A stretch of 64,000 bases of DNA from Desulfobacula sp. (GTDB lineage Bacteria; Desulfobacterota; Desulfobacteria; Desulfobacterales; Desulfobacteraceae). The notes beneath the pieces are model-generated. The model made no database searches. It saw only the letters and a list, made by a program, of their open reading frames with translations, and had not been told where the DNA came from. The position numbers and the translations under genes were made by a program. The stretch spans positions 1 to 64,000 of the forward strand of contig JAAUSZ010000002.1 in the NCBI GenBank assembly GCA_012031875.1, in the 5' to 3' direction. Below are positions 41,637 to 52,345 of this stretch, in pieces (position 1 is the stretch's first letter; each line of letters starts with the position of its first letter).

Positions 41637-43637
41637 GGGGGTCCCCGTTCACATTTTGTCCGGTTCCGCCCAGGGCCTCATGCACCTTGGCGGCCAGGGC
41701 GTTTTTGGAAAAAGGCTTTTGGATGAAATTCATGCCCTTGCCCAGAACGCCCTGGTGCTCAATGACATTGGCCGTGTATCCGGACATGAAGAGCAGTTTC
41801 AGGTCCGGGCAAATCCCTGTCAATTGTCTGGCCAGGTCCCGGCCGTTCATTTCAGGCATGACCACGTCGGTCATGAGCAGGCGGATTCTGTCCATATTGG
41901 TTCTTGCCAGTTGAAGGGCTTCTGTGGGCGTGGCCGCGGTGAGTACGGCATAGCCCAGCCGTTCCAGCATGAGTTTGCACAAGTCCAGGATGACGGTCTC
42001 GTCCTCCACGATCAAGATGGTCTCGCCCCGGCCCAGCGGAATTTCTCCGGTTTTTCCCCCGGCAGGCTCCGCGGCCCGGCCTGCACGGCAGGGCAGGTAA
42101 ATCCTGAAAACGGTATGTTGGCCCGGCTCGCTGGATACATGGATAAAGCCGTTGTTCTGTTTGACAATCCCGTATACCGTGGCAAGACCCAGGCCGGTTC
42201 CCTTGCCCAGGTCCTTGGTGGTGAAGAAGGGCTCAAACAGGTGGTCCAGGGTCTCCTTATCCATGCCGCATCCGTTGTCGCCCACGGCCATCATGACAAA
42301 GTCGCCGGGGATAAAATCCGCATGCCCTGTGCAATCGTCCTTGTCAAAGGTTGCCGGCCCGGTTTCAATGGTGATCCTGCCCGTATCCGGGACCGCATCC
42401 CGGGCATTGATACATAAATTGGCCAGGATCTGATCGATCTGGGACGGGTCCATCATGACGGGCCAAAGGTTTTCCCCGGGTTTCCAGACCAGGTCGATGT
42501 CCTCGCCGATGAGCCGGCGGAGCATCTTGAGCATTCCCTCAACGGTCCGGTTCAGATCCAGCACCTGGGGCGAAATGGTCTGTTTTCTGGCAAAGGCCAG
42601 CAACTGACGGGTCATGTCCGCGGAGCGCCCCGCGGCATTGAGGATTTCCCTCAGATTGGGATAAAGCGGGGCCGAGGGGTCGGTCTCATCCATGGCCGCC
42701 TGGGTATAGCCGAGGATCACGGTGAGCATATTGTTGAAATCATGGGCCACGCCGCCGGCAAGCCTTCCTATGGATTCCATTTTCCGGGCCTGGGTGAGCT
42801 GGGCCTGGAGCTTTTCCCGTTCCGCCTCCCCCTGTTTCTGCCCGGTGATGTCCCGGCCCGCGCCGATGATCTCCGTGATGAGTCCCCGGCCGTCGAGGAC
42901 TGCGGTGTAAAGCCATGAAAGCCACAGCTCCCCTTTTGGGTCAGGGCCCGGTGCTCCACGCACGCGGTATGGGGCGGGGCATAAAGGATTTTGACGGCTT
43001 CAAGGGCCCGGCCCCGGTCCTCCTGGTGAACAAAGGCGCTGAATGTTTGGCCCAGGAGGTCTTTTTCCGTCCTGCCGAGGGTTCTGCAATAGGAAGGGCT
43101 GACAAAGAGCAACCGGCCCTCCGTATCCATTTTGACCACCATATCCGTCTGGTTCTCCACCAGGAGCCGGTATTTTGCTTCACTTTCCCTTAGCACGGCC
43201 GTGCGTTCTTCAACCAGGTCTTCCAAAGAATCCCTTTCCCTGCGAAGGGCGTCTTCCGCCTTTTTAATCCGGAGCGCGACCTTGATCTGGGAAACCAGTT
43301 CATATTCGTCAATGGGTTTGGCCAGGAAGGTGTTTGCTCCGATCTCCAGGCCCTTGATCCGGCTCCGGGAATCGGTTTTGATGGCTGTGACCATGATCAC
43401 CGGGATGTGCCGGGTGGTTTCATCGGCGGTCAGGCGCCGGCAGGTTTCAAAACCGTCCATGTCCGGCATCTTGACATCCAGCAGGATCACATCGGGCTGC
43501 CCGGCCTTTGCTTCTCTAAGGCCCTCCATGCCGGACTGGGCCGTTGCCACCGTGCAGCCGGGCATCATGTTTTTCAGCAGCGCGGACAGGGTGACCAGGT
43601 TGTCCGGTTTGTCGTCAATGGCCAGTATTTTCGGCAT
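41620..43637 (-). CDS. Receiver-PAS-kinase-receiver hybrid histidine kinase, frameshifted
   Basis: About 672 soluble residues when restored. Receiver 1 (ILAIDDKPDN, ILLDVKMPDMDG, FLAKPIDE), coiled coil, PAS (YRLLVENQTDMVVKMDTEG), HisKA ([20 protein letters not shown]), HATPase ([20 protein letters not shown]), receiver 2 ([12 protein letters not shown]). A base is missing near 42930-42937, inside the PAC part of PAS, so the first frame ends at 42768 and the second is open from 42963. An N-terminal receiver suggests input from another kinase. It overlaps the CheR gene by 17 bp and is 82 bp downstream of the next kinase gene. Confidence 0.88.
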
Positions 43638-43719
43638 GGGTCCTCTCTTTGGATAGGTTTATGATGAAAGTTCTTTGTAGAGAGGAAAATAGTTTTTGTC
43701 AACCTTTCTATAGACACCC

Positions 43720-45762
43720 TCATTCCGGGTTTTGGCTGTGGTCCAGGGCCTTTCTGACCATGACGGCCAGATCTTTGACGGAAAAGGGTTTTTGCAGAAA
43801 AAAAAGGCCGGGCTCCAATACCTGGTGATGGGTGACGGCATTGGCGGTATAGCCCGACATGAACAGGATCCTGATTTCCGGGTAAAGGGATTGAACCTGC
43901 CGGGCCAGGTCCCTGCCGTTCATTTCAGGCAGGATCATATCCGTTATCAGAAGACGGATTTTGTCCTTAAAGGTTTTTGCCGCGTCCAGGGCCTTGAGGG
44001 GGGAGGCGGCAGACAGGACCGTATACCCGAGGTCCCGGAGAATCTTTTCCGTCAGTTTCAGGATGGCGGCCTCGTCCTCCACCACCAAGATGGTTTCACC
44101 CCGGCTTAAGGGAATCTCCCGGATCTCTTCGCGGCAGGGGTCAACCGCGGGACCCGAATGGCGGGCCAGATAGATATTGAAGGCTGTCCCTTTTCCCGGT
44201 TCGCTGTAGACATTGATGAATCCGTTATTCTGTTTGACAATCCCGTAAACCGTTGAAAGCCCCAAGCCGGTTCCTTCGCCGATTCCCTTGGTGGTGAAAA
44301 ACGGTTCGAAAATCCGGTCCCGGGTTTCCTTATCCATACCCGAGCCGTTGTCGCTTACGGCCAGCATGATAAAATCCCCGGGAATGAAACCCGCGTGGCT
44401 GTCGCAGTAAGCGTTGTCAAACCGGACCGCCCTGGTTTCAATGGTGATCTTGCCCACGCCCGTGATGGCGTCCCTTGCATTGACGCAGAGATTGGCCAGG
44501 ATCTGATCGATCTGGGAGGGATCTATTTTGATTTTTCCAATTTCGGTTCCGGGCAGCCAGTTCAGTTGAATATCTTCTCCAATGAGCCGTTTCAACATTT
44601 TAAGCATATATTTGATGGCCTGGTTGAGGTCGATGATTTTAGGGGCAATGGTCTGCTGTCGTGCAAAGGCCAGCAATTGGCGGGTAATGTCGGCGGAGCG
44701 CCGGGCCGCGGTGAGGATTTCGGTCAGGTCCTCATGGACCTGGTCCCGAGGGTTCACCTTGTCCAGGGCCAGTTCTGCATACCCTATGATCACGCTCAGC
44801 ATATTGTTGTAATCATGGGCCACCCCCCCGGCCAGGCGGCCCACGGATTCCATTTTCTGGGCCTGGGTCAACTGGTCCTGAAGTTTTTTCCATTCCGCCT
44901 CGGCCTGCTTTCTCTGGGTGATATCCGTCAGTACGATAAAATCCAGGGTCCCATTGGTGGACATCCTGAATTCGATGTCAAGGACCCTGCCGTTCTTGCA
45001 TGTCACAGGGTATTCCAGGGGCCGGATTTCAGACAGGGTGGCCCTGGCCGCATCCACCTCGGCCTGCCATTCCCGGCGAACCCGGTCTCTCAATCCTTCG
45101 TCCGGATAGGCAAGGGTAAGCCAGGCCTCGATATTGGGAATATCGTCCAGGGTATAGCCGAAAAGGTCAATGCATTTTGGGCTGATATAGACGGCTTTTT
45201 GCTCCTGATTGACAATGATGACGCCCACGGGTGCGGTTTCCGCAAACAGCCGGAACCGGGATTCGCTCTCTTTCCGGGCCTGGATCTCTTTTTCGGCTTC
45301 CAGCATCTTTTGTTCAAGCTTCCGGATCAGCCTCTCGCTGTAGAGCCTGAGCGCCTCTTCCTCCTTTACCGGGACCGGGATATCCGGGGGCCGGGCCGCA
45401 GAGGCCGTGACCTCATTGACCGCTACCATGAAAAGGTCCGGTTCGCAGGGTTTTTCGATAAACCGGTCCGCACCGATGGTCATGGCAAAGGCCTGGTCCT
45501 GGGGACCCGTATAGGTGGCCGTGTAAATGATAAAGGGAATGGCGCGCAGCCGCTGGTCGGTCTTGACCTTCCGGCACAATTGAAATCCGTCCATGACCGG
45601 CATGAGGATATCGCTGATGATGAGGTCGATTCCTTCGGACTCAAGGATTGCCCAGGCCTCGGCCCCGTTGGCAGCCGGGCGGATCTGGTGTCCGCCGGCC
45701 TTGAGCAGGGTTTCCAGCAGATACAGGTTCTCTTCATGGTCATCCACGATCAGAACTTTCAT
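43720..45762 (-). CDS. Receiver-PAS-kinase-receiver hybrid histidine kinase
   Basis: A complete 680-residue soluble protein with the same domain order as its downstream neighbour. Receiver 1 ([31 protein letters not shown]), PAS (~170-295), HisKA ([20 protein letters not shown]), HATPase ([20 protein letters not shown]) and receiver 2 ([12 protein letters not shown]). It has ATGA overlap with the single receiver gene upstream. Without a membrane segment it probably takes input through receiver 1, for instance from the solute-binding kinase two genes upstream. Confidence 0.93.
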   Translation of the reverse strand: MKVLIVDDHEENLYLLETLLKAGGHQIRPAANGAEAWAILESEGIDLIISDILMPVMDGFQLCRKVKTDQRLRAIPFIIYTATYTGPQDQAFAMTIGADRFIEKPCEPDLFMVAVNEVTASAARPPDIPVPVKEEEALRLYSERLIRKLEQKMLEAEKEIQARKESESRFRLFAETAPVGVIIVNQEQKAVYISPKCIDLFGYTLDDIPNIEAWLTLAYPDEGLRDRVRREWQAEVDAARATLSEIRPLEYPVTCKNGRVLDIEFRMSTNGTLDFIVLTDITQRKQAEAEWKKLQDQLTQAQKMESVGRLAGGVAHDYNNMLSVIIGYAELALDKVNPRDQVHEDLTEILTAARRSADITRQLLAFARQQTIAPKIIDLNQAIKYMLKMLKRLIGEDIQLNWLPGTEIGKIKIDPSQIDQILANLCVNARDAITGVGKITIETRAVRFDNAYCDSHAGFIPGDFIMLAVSDNGSGMDKETRDRIFEPFFTTKGIGEGTGLGLSTVYGIVKQNNGFINVYSEPGKGTAFNIYLARHSGPAVDPCREEIREIPLSRGETILVVEDEAAILKLTEKILRDLGYTVLSAASPLKALDAAKTFKDKIRLLITDMILPEMNGRDLARQVQSLYPEIRILFMSGYTANAVTHHQVLEPGLFFLQKPFSVKDLAVMVRKALDHSQNPE

Positions 45763-46145
45763 GAGGGCTCCTCCTGCTTTTGTAGGTATTGCAGAATTTC
45801 CGAAACAAAGGTATCCGGGTTGATGGGTTTTTCAATATAGCCGGTGGCCCCGGCATCCATGATTTTTTCCCTGTCTCCCACCATGGCGTAGGAGGTGACG
45901 GCAATGATGGGCACCGGGTCCAGTTCAGGATGCTTTTTAAGTTCCCGGGCCACGGCATATCCATCCATCTCCGGCAGTTGAATATCCAGCAGGATGGCTT
46001 TGGGGTTGCATTGCAGGGCCTTATCAATGCCTTCCCGGCCGTATTCGGCCCCGATAACGCTAAACCCGTTTTTTTCCAGTAAAAAGCGCATCATATAAAA
46101 ATTCTGGGCATTATCTTCAATAATCAGTAAGGGCTTGTTCATCAT
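45759..46145 (-). CDS. Single-domain response regulator
   Basis: A 128-residue receiver: LLIIEDNAQN, phospho-Asp in ILLDIQLPEMDG, Thr/Ser in AVTSYAM and Lys in YIEKPINP. It has 4-bp overlaps with both neighbours: the solute-binding kinase upstream, which lacks its own receiver, and a hybrid kinase downstream. It most likely receives phosphate from the upstream kinase. The receiver type is the one often found at the end of hybrid kinases, so this may be a split hybrid. Confidence 0.92.
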   Translation of the reverse strand: MMNKPLLIIEDNAQNFYMMRFLLEKNGFSVIGAEYGREGIDKALQCNPKAILLDIQLPEMDGYAVARELKKHPELDPVPIIAVTSYAMVGDREKIMDAGATGYIEKPINPDTFVSEILQYLQKQEEPS

Positions 46146-47826
46146 GATTCTCCTCTATTTTTCAGAAACCGGACGGTAAAGGTGCTGCCCTCGCCCCATC
46201 GGCTTTGAACCTCTATGGCCCCGCCCATCATCCCGATCAGCTTTTTGCAGATGGAAAGCCCGAGGCCCGTTCCCTCGTGTTTGCGGGACAGGCCTGTGTC
46301 GATCTGGTGGAAGGGCTGGAAAAGACCGGGGATTTCCTCGGCCCGGATGCCCATGCCGGTATCCGACACCGACAGGAGGTAGCTGTCTTTGTCGGCCCGG
46401 CAGACCAGGCTGACCCGGCCTTTTTCAGTGAATTTAACGGCATTGTTGAGCAAATTAAGGATGATCTGTTCCAGCCGGCGCTGATCCGTGGTCACGCCGC
46501 CCACGTCCGGCGCGATTTCCATGGCCAGTTCAAGGCCTTTTTTCTCGGCCAGGGGACCCACCAGTTTGACGGTTTTTTCGATGGACGGCCGCAGCTCAAA
46601 GGTGCTGAAGGAAAGGGACAACTGGTCGGCCTCGATTTTGGAAATATCCAGCACATCGTTGATCAGGGCCAGAAGGTGACGGGAGCTGTTCTGCACCATA
46701 AGGAGCTGTTTTTTTTGTTCTTCGTTCAAGGGCCCGGCCAGCCCTTGGAGCAGGATACCGGTGAACCCGATGATGGAATTCAAGGGCGTTCTCAATTCGT
46801 GGCTCATGGAGGCCAAAAAGGCGGACTTGAGATGATCCGCGGCCTGGGCCTTTTGCATGGCCACGGCCAGCTCCGCGGTCCGCTGCCGGATCCGGGTTTC
46901 CATGTCTCGGTTGATCTCCTGCAATTCCCGGGTCCGGTGGTCCACCTGGCGCTTGAGCACAAGGCTGCCCAAAAGGCTCATGATCAGGGCTACGCCGATG
47001 ATGAGGCCTGTGACCCGGACCCAGGCCGGCAGGGTAAAGCTTACCTTTTCCGAGGTCCATCGCGTGAGGGAAGTATAATAGACGGATTGGGGATCCTGTT
47101 TAAACTGGTCCAGGCGGGTGTCAATGGATGTCAGCAGGGGGCTGCCGGCCTGCTGCAAAGGGGCTGCAAAAAAGAGCCGGGTCGGGTTGAAAATAATGGC
47201 GGTGTCTTCCAGTCCGTATTTTGCGGCGTGAGCCATCCCGTAAAACCGGTTGGTAATGGCTGCATCAGCCTCGCCTGCCGCAATCTTTTCGAAAATGGCC
47301 TTGTAATCCGGCAGGCCGGTGAGGACGGAATTGATTCCGAATCCCTGGACCATCTGTCCAAAGGAGGATTGCTGGACCGACCGGTCCAGGACAAGGACCC
47401 TTTTGCCGTCCAGATCCACAATGGATTTGATCCCGCTGCCTTTTTCGGCATAGACCTGGAACCAGTCCGAGAGCACCGGCGCCTTGTGAAAGGCATAGGC
47501 TTTTTCCCTGGCAGTAGTATAGGCCACATCGGGCATGAGATCGATTTCTCCTTTTCCAGGCGGTCCAGGCCCTCGGTCCAGGTCCCGTGGACAAATTGCA
47601 GGTCCCATCCCTCAAGCTCCGCAATCCCTTGAATGATATCAATAAAGATCCCGGCCGGTCCCCCTGTTCCGAGGTAAAGACCTTGGGGGGATTCTCGTAG
47701 ACCCCCACCCGAACAACGGTTTCCCCGGCTGTTGCAGAAAGGCCCGAAAGGAAGATGAGCATGAGGAAAAAAAGGCCGGCGCCGGGAAAAATATCCGTGA
47801 GAAGACCTACGGTTTGGGCTTATCAT
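46142..47826 (-). CDS. Solute-binding-domain histidine kinase without receiver, three frameshifts
   Basis: About 561 residues when restored. Signal peptide (RRRPFFLMLIFLSGLSATAG), SBP_bac_3 (~35-260: VVRVGVYENPPKVF, PAGIFIDIIQGIAELEGW, DLMPDVAYTTAREKAYAF), TM (~270-290), coiled coil, HisKA (SHELRTPLNSIIGF), HATPase (TGLGLSICKKLIGMMGG). The frame is broken by an extra base in the A7 run 47767-47773, a missing base in the C5 run 47660-47664, and a missing base near 47550-47556. The ATG at 47826 follows AGGAGTAGTGTA. As given, only the part after 47608 is one open frame. First gene of the minus-strand array. Confidence 0.85.
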
Positions 47827-47949
47827 TACACTACTCCTTAATACGGGTAAGGCTTTTTCCAATTCCGGGGATGACGGCTTCATTTTCCTGTCCTGTGTGT
47901 TGACAAAAAGGGAGACGGATTTTTTGTATGAGGCCCAGATTACACCTTT

Positions 47950-48417
47950 TTACCGGCTGATGTCAAGGAATACGGCCCGGGTCAGCAGCGCCAGGTCCTC
48001 CGGCGATATTTCAATCTGCAGGCCCCGGCGGCCCGCACTGACGAAAATCGTGTCAAAATTTTGAGTTGAGATATCCATGACCGTGGTCAGGGTTTTTTTC
48101 TGGCCCAGGGGGCTGACCCCGCCTAATACATAGCCGGTTATTCGCTCCACATCCTGTTTTTCGGCCATTTTCGCATTTTTCGTACCAGTGGCCCGGGCAA
48201 AGGCCTTCAGGTCAAGCTGCCTCGAAACCGGGACCAGGGCCGTCATAAAGGCCCCATCCTCCACAGACACCACCAGGGTCTTGAAAAGGCGGTCAAAGGA
48301 GATATCCAGCTTTTGGGCCGCGTCCTCGCCATAGGCTTTGGATGTGGGATCATGATCATAGGGATGAAGGGTGTAGCGGATCTTTGCCTTTTTTAAGCAA
48401 TTGACGGCAGGGGTCAT
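47950..48417 (-). CDS. ybaK: YbaK-type Cys-tRNA(Pro) deacylase
   Basis: A 155-residue YbaK/EbsC protein with the usual length. Typical segments: TPAVNCLKKAKIRYTLHPYDHD, LFKTLVVSVEDG, VPVSRQLDLKAFARATGTKNAKMA, the conserved GGVSPLGQKK loop and FVSAGRRGLQIEISPEDLA. It should clear mischarged Cys-tRNA(Pro) in the cytoplasm. It is 12 bp downstream of the thioesterase/carbonic-anhydrase gene in the same direction and may be co-transcribed; no functional link is obvious. Confidence 0.93.
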   Translation of the reverse strand: MTPAVNCLKKAKIRYTLHPYDHDPTSKAYGEDAAQKLDISFDRLFKTLVVSVEDGAFMTALVPVSRQLDLKAFARATGTKNAKMAEKQDVERITGYVLGGVSPLGQKKTLTTVMDISTQNFDTIFVSAGRRGLQIEISPEDLALLTRAVFLDISR

Positions 48418-48429
48418 TTGAAATTCGTC

Positions 48430-49536
48430 TCAGTTTTTGAGGGGATAAAAGGTTTGAGAAGACCCAAAGATTTTGGCGGTTTCCATATAGCTTTCAGACA
48501 TGGCCCTGATGTTTTTCCGGGTTTCTTCCGGGTTCTGAAAGGTTTTTTTGACCCGGCCGGGGGACCCTGTGACAAGGCTGTAGGGAGGGATAAGGGTTTT
48601 TTCCAGGACCAGGGTCCCGGCCGCGATGACGGACCCTTGTCCGATAACGGCATGGTTCATGATGATGGAGCCCATGCCGATGAGGCATCCGTCTTCAATG
48701 GTACAGCCGTGCAGGATGCTCCTGTGGCCCACGGTGACCCCGTTTCCGATGGTCAGGGGGATGCCCTCGTCGGCATGGCCCATGCAGAGGTCCTGGATAT
48801 TGGTTCTTTCGCCGATCCTGATTTCGGCCAGATCCCCGCGCAGCACCGTATGAAACCAGACCGAGGAGAGAGGGCCGATGCAGACATCCCCGATGATCTG
48901 GGCCGTGGGCGCAACAAATACCGTGGCATCAAGCCTGGGGGTCAAATGGCGGCAGGAATAGAGGGTCAAGGCCGGCCGCCTTTTAACCGGCCCGGCCCGG
49001 CCTTTTTCAAGCCTCCCGCATTTCTGACCGGAGTCAGCATTTGTTTTCATCCCTCTGGCAGTCGTATTCCTTCTTTTTTCAGACATGCGCAGGGATCTCC
49101 GGGCCAGGGCCTCCCGGTTTCTCCGGAAATCTTCCTCCGTCACCAGGGTCAGGGGCGGGATGGGCACCGGGCGCTTGTCGTCTCCCAGGGCCACAAAGGT
49201 CAGGTAGGCCGAGGCCAGATGGGTTTTAACCCCGGTTAAAAGATCCTCGGTTTCCACCCGGGCCCCGATTTCCATGGAGGTTTTTCCCGTCATATTGATC
49301 CCGGCCTGGATGGTCAGAAGATTGCCGATAAAGGCGGGTTTATGAAAGTCCAGGCGGTCGATGGACGCGGTAACGCATATTTTCCGGGTATGCCTGACCG
49401 CGCAGACCCCTGCGGCATTGTCGATTTCCTTCATGATGACGCCGCCGTGGACAATACCCGCGGCATTGGCATCTTCCGGCAACAGGATCCGTGAGATAAT
49501 CACGCTTGAATCATGGGTGCATTTTTGAATATCCAT
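48430..49536 (-). CDS. Acyl-CoA thioesterase joined to gamma-carbonic-anhydrase-like protein
   Basis: One 368-residue open frame with two unrelated parts. Residues ~1-150 are a YciA/BFIT-type hotdog thioesterase (GIVHGGVIMKEIDNAAGV, DFHKPAFIGNLL). Residues ~190-368 are a left-handed beta-helix of the gamma-CA/PaaY family (PRLDATVFVAPTAQIIGD, WFHTVLRGD, GHADEGIPLTIGNGVTVGH with metal-ligand His). The 40-residue joint is basic and unlike either family. If the A6/T6 run at 49074-49079 lacks one base, the thioesterase would end at 49034 with KKKEYDCQRDENKC and a separate protein would start at the ATG at 49050. Fusion or two overlapping genes cannot be decided here. Confidence 0.8.
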   Translation of the reverse strand: MDIQKCTHDSSVIISRILLPEDANAAGIVHGGVIMKEIDNAAGVCAVRHTRKICVTASIDRLDFHKPAFIGNLLTIQAGINMTGKTSMEIGARVETEDLLTGVKTHLASAYLTFVALGDDKRPVPIPPLTLVTEEDFRRNREALARRSLRMSEKRRNTTARGMKTNADSGQKCGRLEKGRAGPVKRRPALTLYSCRHLTPRLDATVFVAPTAQIIGDVCIGPLSSVWFHTVLRGDLAEIRIGERTNIQDLCMGHADEGIPLTIGNGVTVGHRSILHGCTIEDGCLIGMGSIIMNHAVIGQGSVIAAGTLVLEKTLIPPYSLVTGSPGRVKKTFQNPEETRKNIRAMSESYMETAKIFGSSQTFYPLKN

Positions 49537-49863
49537 TGAACATCTCCCTAGGTAATTCTTTTAAATCAGGAATTTTATAAAATGGAAACACAGGTTTGTC
49601 AATGTTCATAACATGGGGAAGTTTCTGTGTCAAAAATATGGAATTAATTTCCCTGTCCTTGGATGCCGGATCGATCATCCAGGGGCCTTGTATTTTGTCA
49701 AACCCCTCATGGGCAAGGGTTTAATGAAAAATAGAAAAAATGGGCAGCTCCGGCATGAAAATCGCATTAACCGGTGAACATTATTCGTTCGGCTTTCAAA
49801 CATCTCATATCGGCCGGCTCAGAATATTAAAAGATAAAACACCAAGGGAGGAAAATTTTCATA
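49537..49863. other. 327-bp AT-rich intergenic region
   Basis: It lies between the divergent thioesterase and a small hypothetical gene, so promoters for both are expected. The only structure I see is a weak inverted repeat AAACCC (49700-49705) / GGGTTT (49717-49722). GGGAGG at 49846-49851 is the likely ribosome-binding site of the next gene. No RNA gene is recognised. Confidence 0.5.
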
Positions 49864-50172
49864 ATGAATGATTTTTTACAGGCGCTTCGCACCAACCGCC
49901 CGGAAAGACAGCGTTCGGCCATGACCCGGAAAAATTATGATGCAGCCTATAACACACGGATTCCGGAACCGGTGGATGAGCCTTCGGCATCGCGGTTTCA
50001 AACTGCGGTTGAGGACCTGAACAGCCGTCTGGGCAGGTATGCCGGGAACCGGGAATATTTTATTGATACCCAGGAAAGAATCGCGGACAGCCTGGAACGC
50101 CAGGTGATCGCCCTTGAACGGATACTCGCCCGGCTTACCCCAGGGCCACGTCCAGGATCATCATCACGGTAA
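49864..50172 (+). CDS. Small helical protein of unknown function
   Basis: A 102-residue protein I do not recognise. The second half is an amphipathic helix or coiled coil (NREYFIDTQERIADSLERQVIALERILARL); the first half is polar and probably flexible. No membrane segment or Cys. A GGAGG lies ~12 nt before the ATG, rather far. The last ~13 residues (PGPRPGSSSR) are read antisense to the end of the ZIP transporter gene, an overlap of 38 bp. Given the frame errors in this sequence, the true stop may be earlier. Confidence 0.55.
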   Translation: MNDFLQALRTNRPERQRSAMTRKNYDAAYNTRIPEPVDEPSASRFQTAVEDLNSRLGRYAGNREYFIDTQERIADSLERQVIALERILARLTPGPRPGSSSR

Positions 50173-50949
50173 ATCCCAGCATGGTGGCCAGGGTCACAAT
50201 ATCGATATGGCCGGGGGTTTTCTGGGATTCCGGGATGAGTTCCTCCACCACGACAAAAATCATGGCCCCCGCGGCAAAGCAGAGGGCATAGGGCAGGATG
50301 TGCTGCATGTGCAGGACAAACAAGGCGCCCACAACTCCGGCCACGGGTTCCACCAGGCCCGATGCCTGGCCCATGAAAAGCTTTTCCCCTTTGACATGCC
50401 TTCCCGTCTCAGGGGCATGGCCACGGCCGTGCCTTCGGGAAAGTTCTGGAGTCCGATACCGATGGCCAGGGCAATGGCCCCGCCCAGGGTGGCCGAGGGC
50501 AGGTGAGCCGCGACCGCGCCAAAGGCAACGCCCACGGCCAGTCCTTCCGGAATATTGTGCAGGGTGATGGCCAGAACGAGGAGGGTGCTTCTTTGCCAGG
50601 AGGTCTTGATGCCTTCCGACTTATCCCTGCTGAGGCCCGGATGAAGGTGGGGCAGGAATTTATCCGTCACCCGCATGAAGATCCCGCCTCCCATGAACCC
50701 GATGGTGGCCGTCAGCCAGGGAATATGGCCCAGGTTTTCCGCCATTTCGATTCCCGGTGACAAAAGGGACCAGTAACTTGCGGCAATCATGACCCCTGCG
50801 GCAAAGCCCAGGGTGGAGTCCATGAGTTTGGGGTTGACGGTTCTGGTGAAAAAGACCAGGGATGCACCGGCAGCCGTGACGCCGTAAGTGAAGAGAGTGG
50901 CGGCCAGGGCCTGTGCAACGGGATTCAATTGTAAAAAGAATTCAGCCAT
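50135..50949 (-). CDS. ZIP-family metal transporter, frameshifted
   Basis: About 271 residues and ~8 transmembrane helices when restored. The metal-site motifs of TM4 (LAITLHNIPEGLAVGVAFG) and TM5 (AIGIGLQNFPEGTAVAMPL) are present, placing it in the ZIP family (ZupT/GufA-like zinc or divalent metal uptake). One base is missing from the A4 run 50375-50378: the first frame ends at 50260, and the last three helices (MGQASGLVEPVAGV, LCFAAGAMIFVVVEELIPES) continue in the next frame to 50135. The ATG at 50949 follows GGGAGGCTGAAC. Expected in the inner membrane. Confidence 0.87.
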
Positions 50950-51032
50950 GTTCAGCCTCCCGGTAAAATTGTGTTGTGAACTCATAACAGGATTCAATCC
51001 CCCTGTAAACAATGAGGAAAAAAATATTATCC

Positions 51033-51060
51033 TTGTGTTTATTGAAAACCGTGCTATACT
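51033..51060 (+). promoter_or_regulatory. Putative sigma-70 promoter of the helicase gene
   Basis: TTGTGT (51033-51038) and TATACT (51055-51060) are 16 bp apart, in the divergent region between the ZIP transporter and the DEAD-box helicase. This would give the helicase a 5' leader of about 130 nt, which is common for cold-regulated RNA helicases (inference). Confidence 0.4.
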
Positions 51061-51200
51061 GCATTTTTTTTGGCGCCATCCGGTCGGCGCGGTGTTGCGG
51101 TTGAATCCTACCTTTTTGGCTCAATCCTTACATTTATTCATTCTTGCCTGGATCGGCATCCTGTAACATGGATGCGGGCGATAACAGGAGTATTATAGTG

Positions 51201-52328
51201 ATGTCATTTGCAAACCTTGGTCTTCGGACCGAACTGCTCCGTGCTGTTGAAGCACAGGGCTATACCACCCCCACCCCCATCCAGGCCCGCGCTGTTCCCG
51301 AAGTTCTCAACGGCAGGGATATCCTTGCCGGGGCCCGCACAGGCACCGGAAAGACCGCGGCCTTTGCCCTGCCGATTCTTCAGCGCTTGAGCGAATCCAC
51401 GGGCAGGACACAGCATCCGAGGGTCCTGGTGCTGACCCCGACCCGGGAACTGGCCGCCCAGGTGGGTGAAAGCTTTGAAACTTACGGCCGGAATCTTCCC
51501 CATCGCACGGCCGTGGTTTTCGGAGGTGTCAGCATCAACCCCCAGAAAAAACAATTCAGAACCGGTGTGGATATTCTGGTGGCCACACCCGGCCGGCTTT
51601 TGGACCATGCCGGCCAGAAAACCGTGGACCTGTCCAGGGTTGAGATCCTGGTCCTGGACGAAGGGGACCGCATGCTGGACATGGGGTTTATCAACGATAT
51701 CCGCAAGGTGATCAAACTTCTGCCCGCAAAACGCCAGAACATGCTTTTTTCCGCCACCTATACCCCGGACATCAAGCGGCTGGCTCAAGGCCTGCTGAAA
51801 AACCCGGTGCTCATTGAAGTGTCGGAGCAAAACACGGCTGCCGAAGGGGTGACCCAACTGGTGTACCCCGTGGCCCAGACCGGCAAACGTCAACTCCTTT
51901 CCAGCCTGATCCGGGAAGGAAAATGGTGCCAGACCCTTGTGTTCACCCGGACCAAACACCGGGCCAACCAATTGACCAAACAGCTTTTGAGCGACGGGGT
52001 CAGCGCGGCCGCCATCCACGGCAATAAGAGTCAGAGCGTCCGGACAAAGGCCCTGGACGATTTTAAAAGAGGGGCCGTCCAAACCCTGGTGGCCACGGAC
52101 ATTGCCGCCCGGGGTCTGGATATCCAGCAATTGCCCCATGTGGTGAATTTTGATCTGCCCCATGTTCCCGAAGATTATATTCACAGGATCGGCCGGACCG
52201 GCCGGGCCGGTTTTTCCGGTGTGGCCCATTCCCTGGTCAGTCCGGAAGAACAAAAGCTTCTTCAGGGAATCCAGCGTCTTTTAAAGCACCGGATCCCTGT
52301 GAAAAACCATCAGCCATCCAGGGGTTAA
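51201..52328 (+). CDS. DEAD-box RNA helicase, RhlE-like, with a DEGD motif II
   Basis: A 375-residue helicase. Q motif ([13 protein letters not shown]), motif I ARTGTGKT, Ia TPTREL, motif [45 protein letters not shown]. Motif II has Gly for Ala (DEGD), keeping the catalytic Asp-Glu and final Asp, so activity is expected. Closest in style to RhlE; the C-terminal extension is very short (~20 residues), with no RNA-binding tail. The ATG at 51201 is preferred because AGGAG precedes it by 10 nt and the N-terminus MSFANLGL is typical. Roles: RNA remodelling in cold response, ribosome assembly or mRNA decay. Confidence 0.92.
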   Translation: MSFANLGLRTELLRAVEAQGYTTPTPIQARAVPEVLNGRDILAGARTGTGKTAAFALPILQRLSESTGRTQHPRVLVLTPTRELAAQVGESFETYGRNLPHRTAVVFGGVSINPQKKQFRTGVDILVATPGRLLDHAGQKTVDLSRVEILVLDEGDRMLDMGFINDIRKVIKLLPAKRQNMLFSATYTPDIKRLAQGLLKNPVLIEVSEQNTAAEGVTQLVYPVAQTGKRQLLSSLIREGKWCQTLVFTRTKHRANQLTKQLLSDGVSAAAIHGNKSQSVRTKALDDFKRGAVQTLVATDIAARGLDIQQLPHVVNFDLPHVPEDYIHRIGRTGRAGFSGVAHSLVSPEEQKLLQGIQRLLKHRIPVKNHQPSRG

Positions 52329-52345
52329 GGGATGGAGAGAGCGTA

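Noticed and set aside
44395-47632. Two ~480-codon plus-strand open frames
   Set aside because: Both are antisense to well-recognised kinase domains and show no family motifs.
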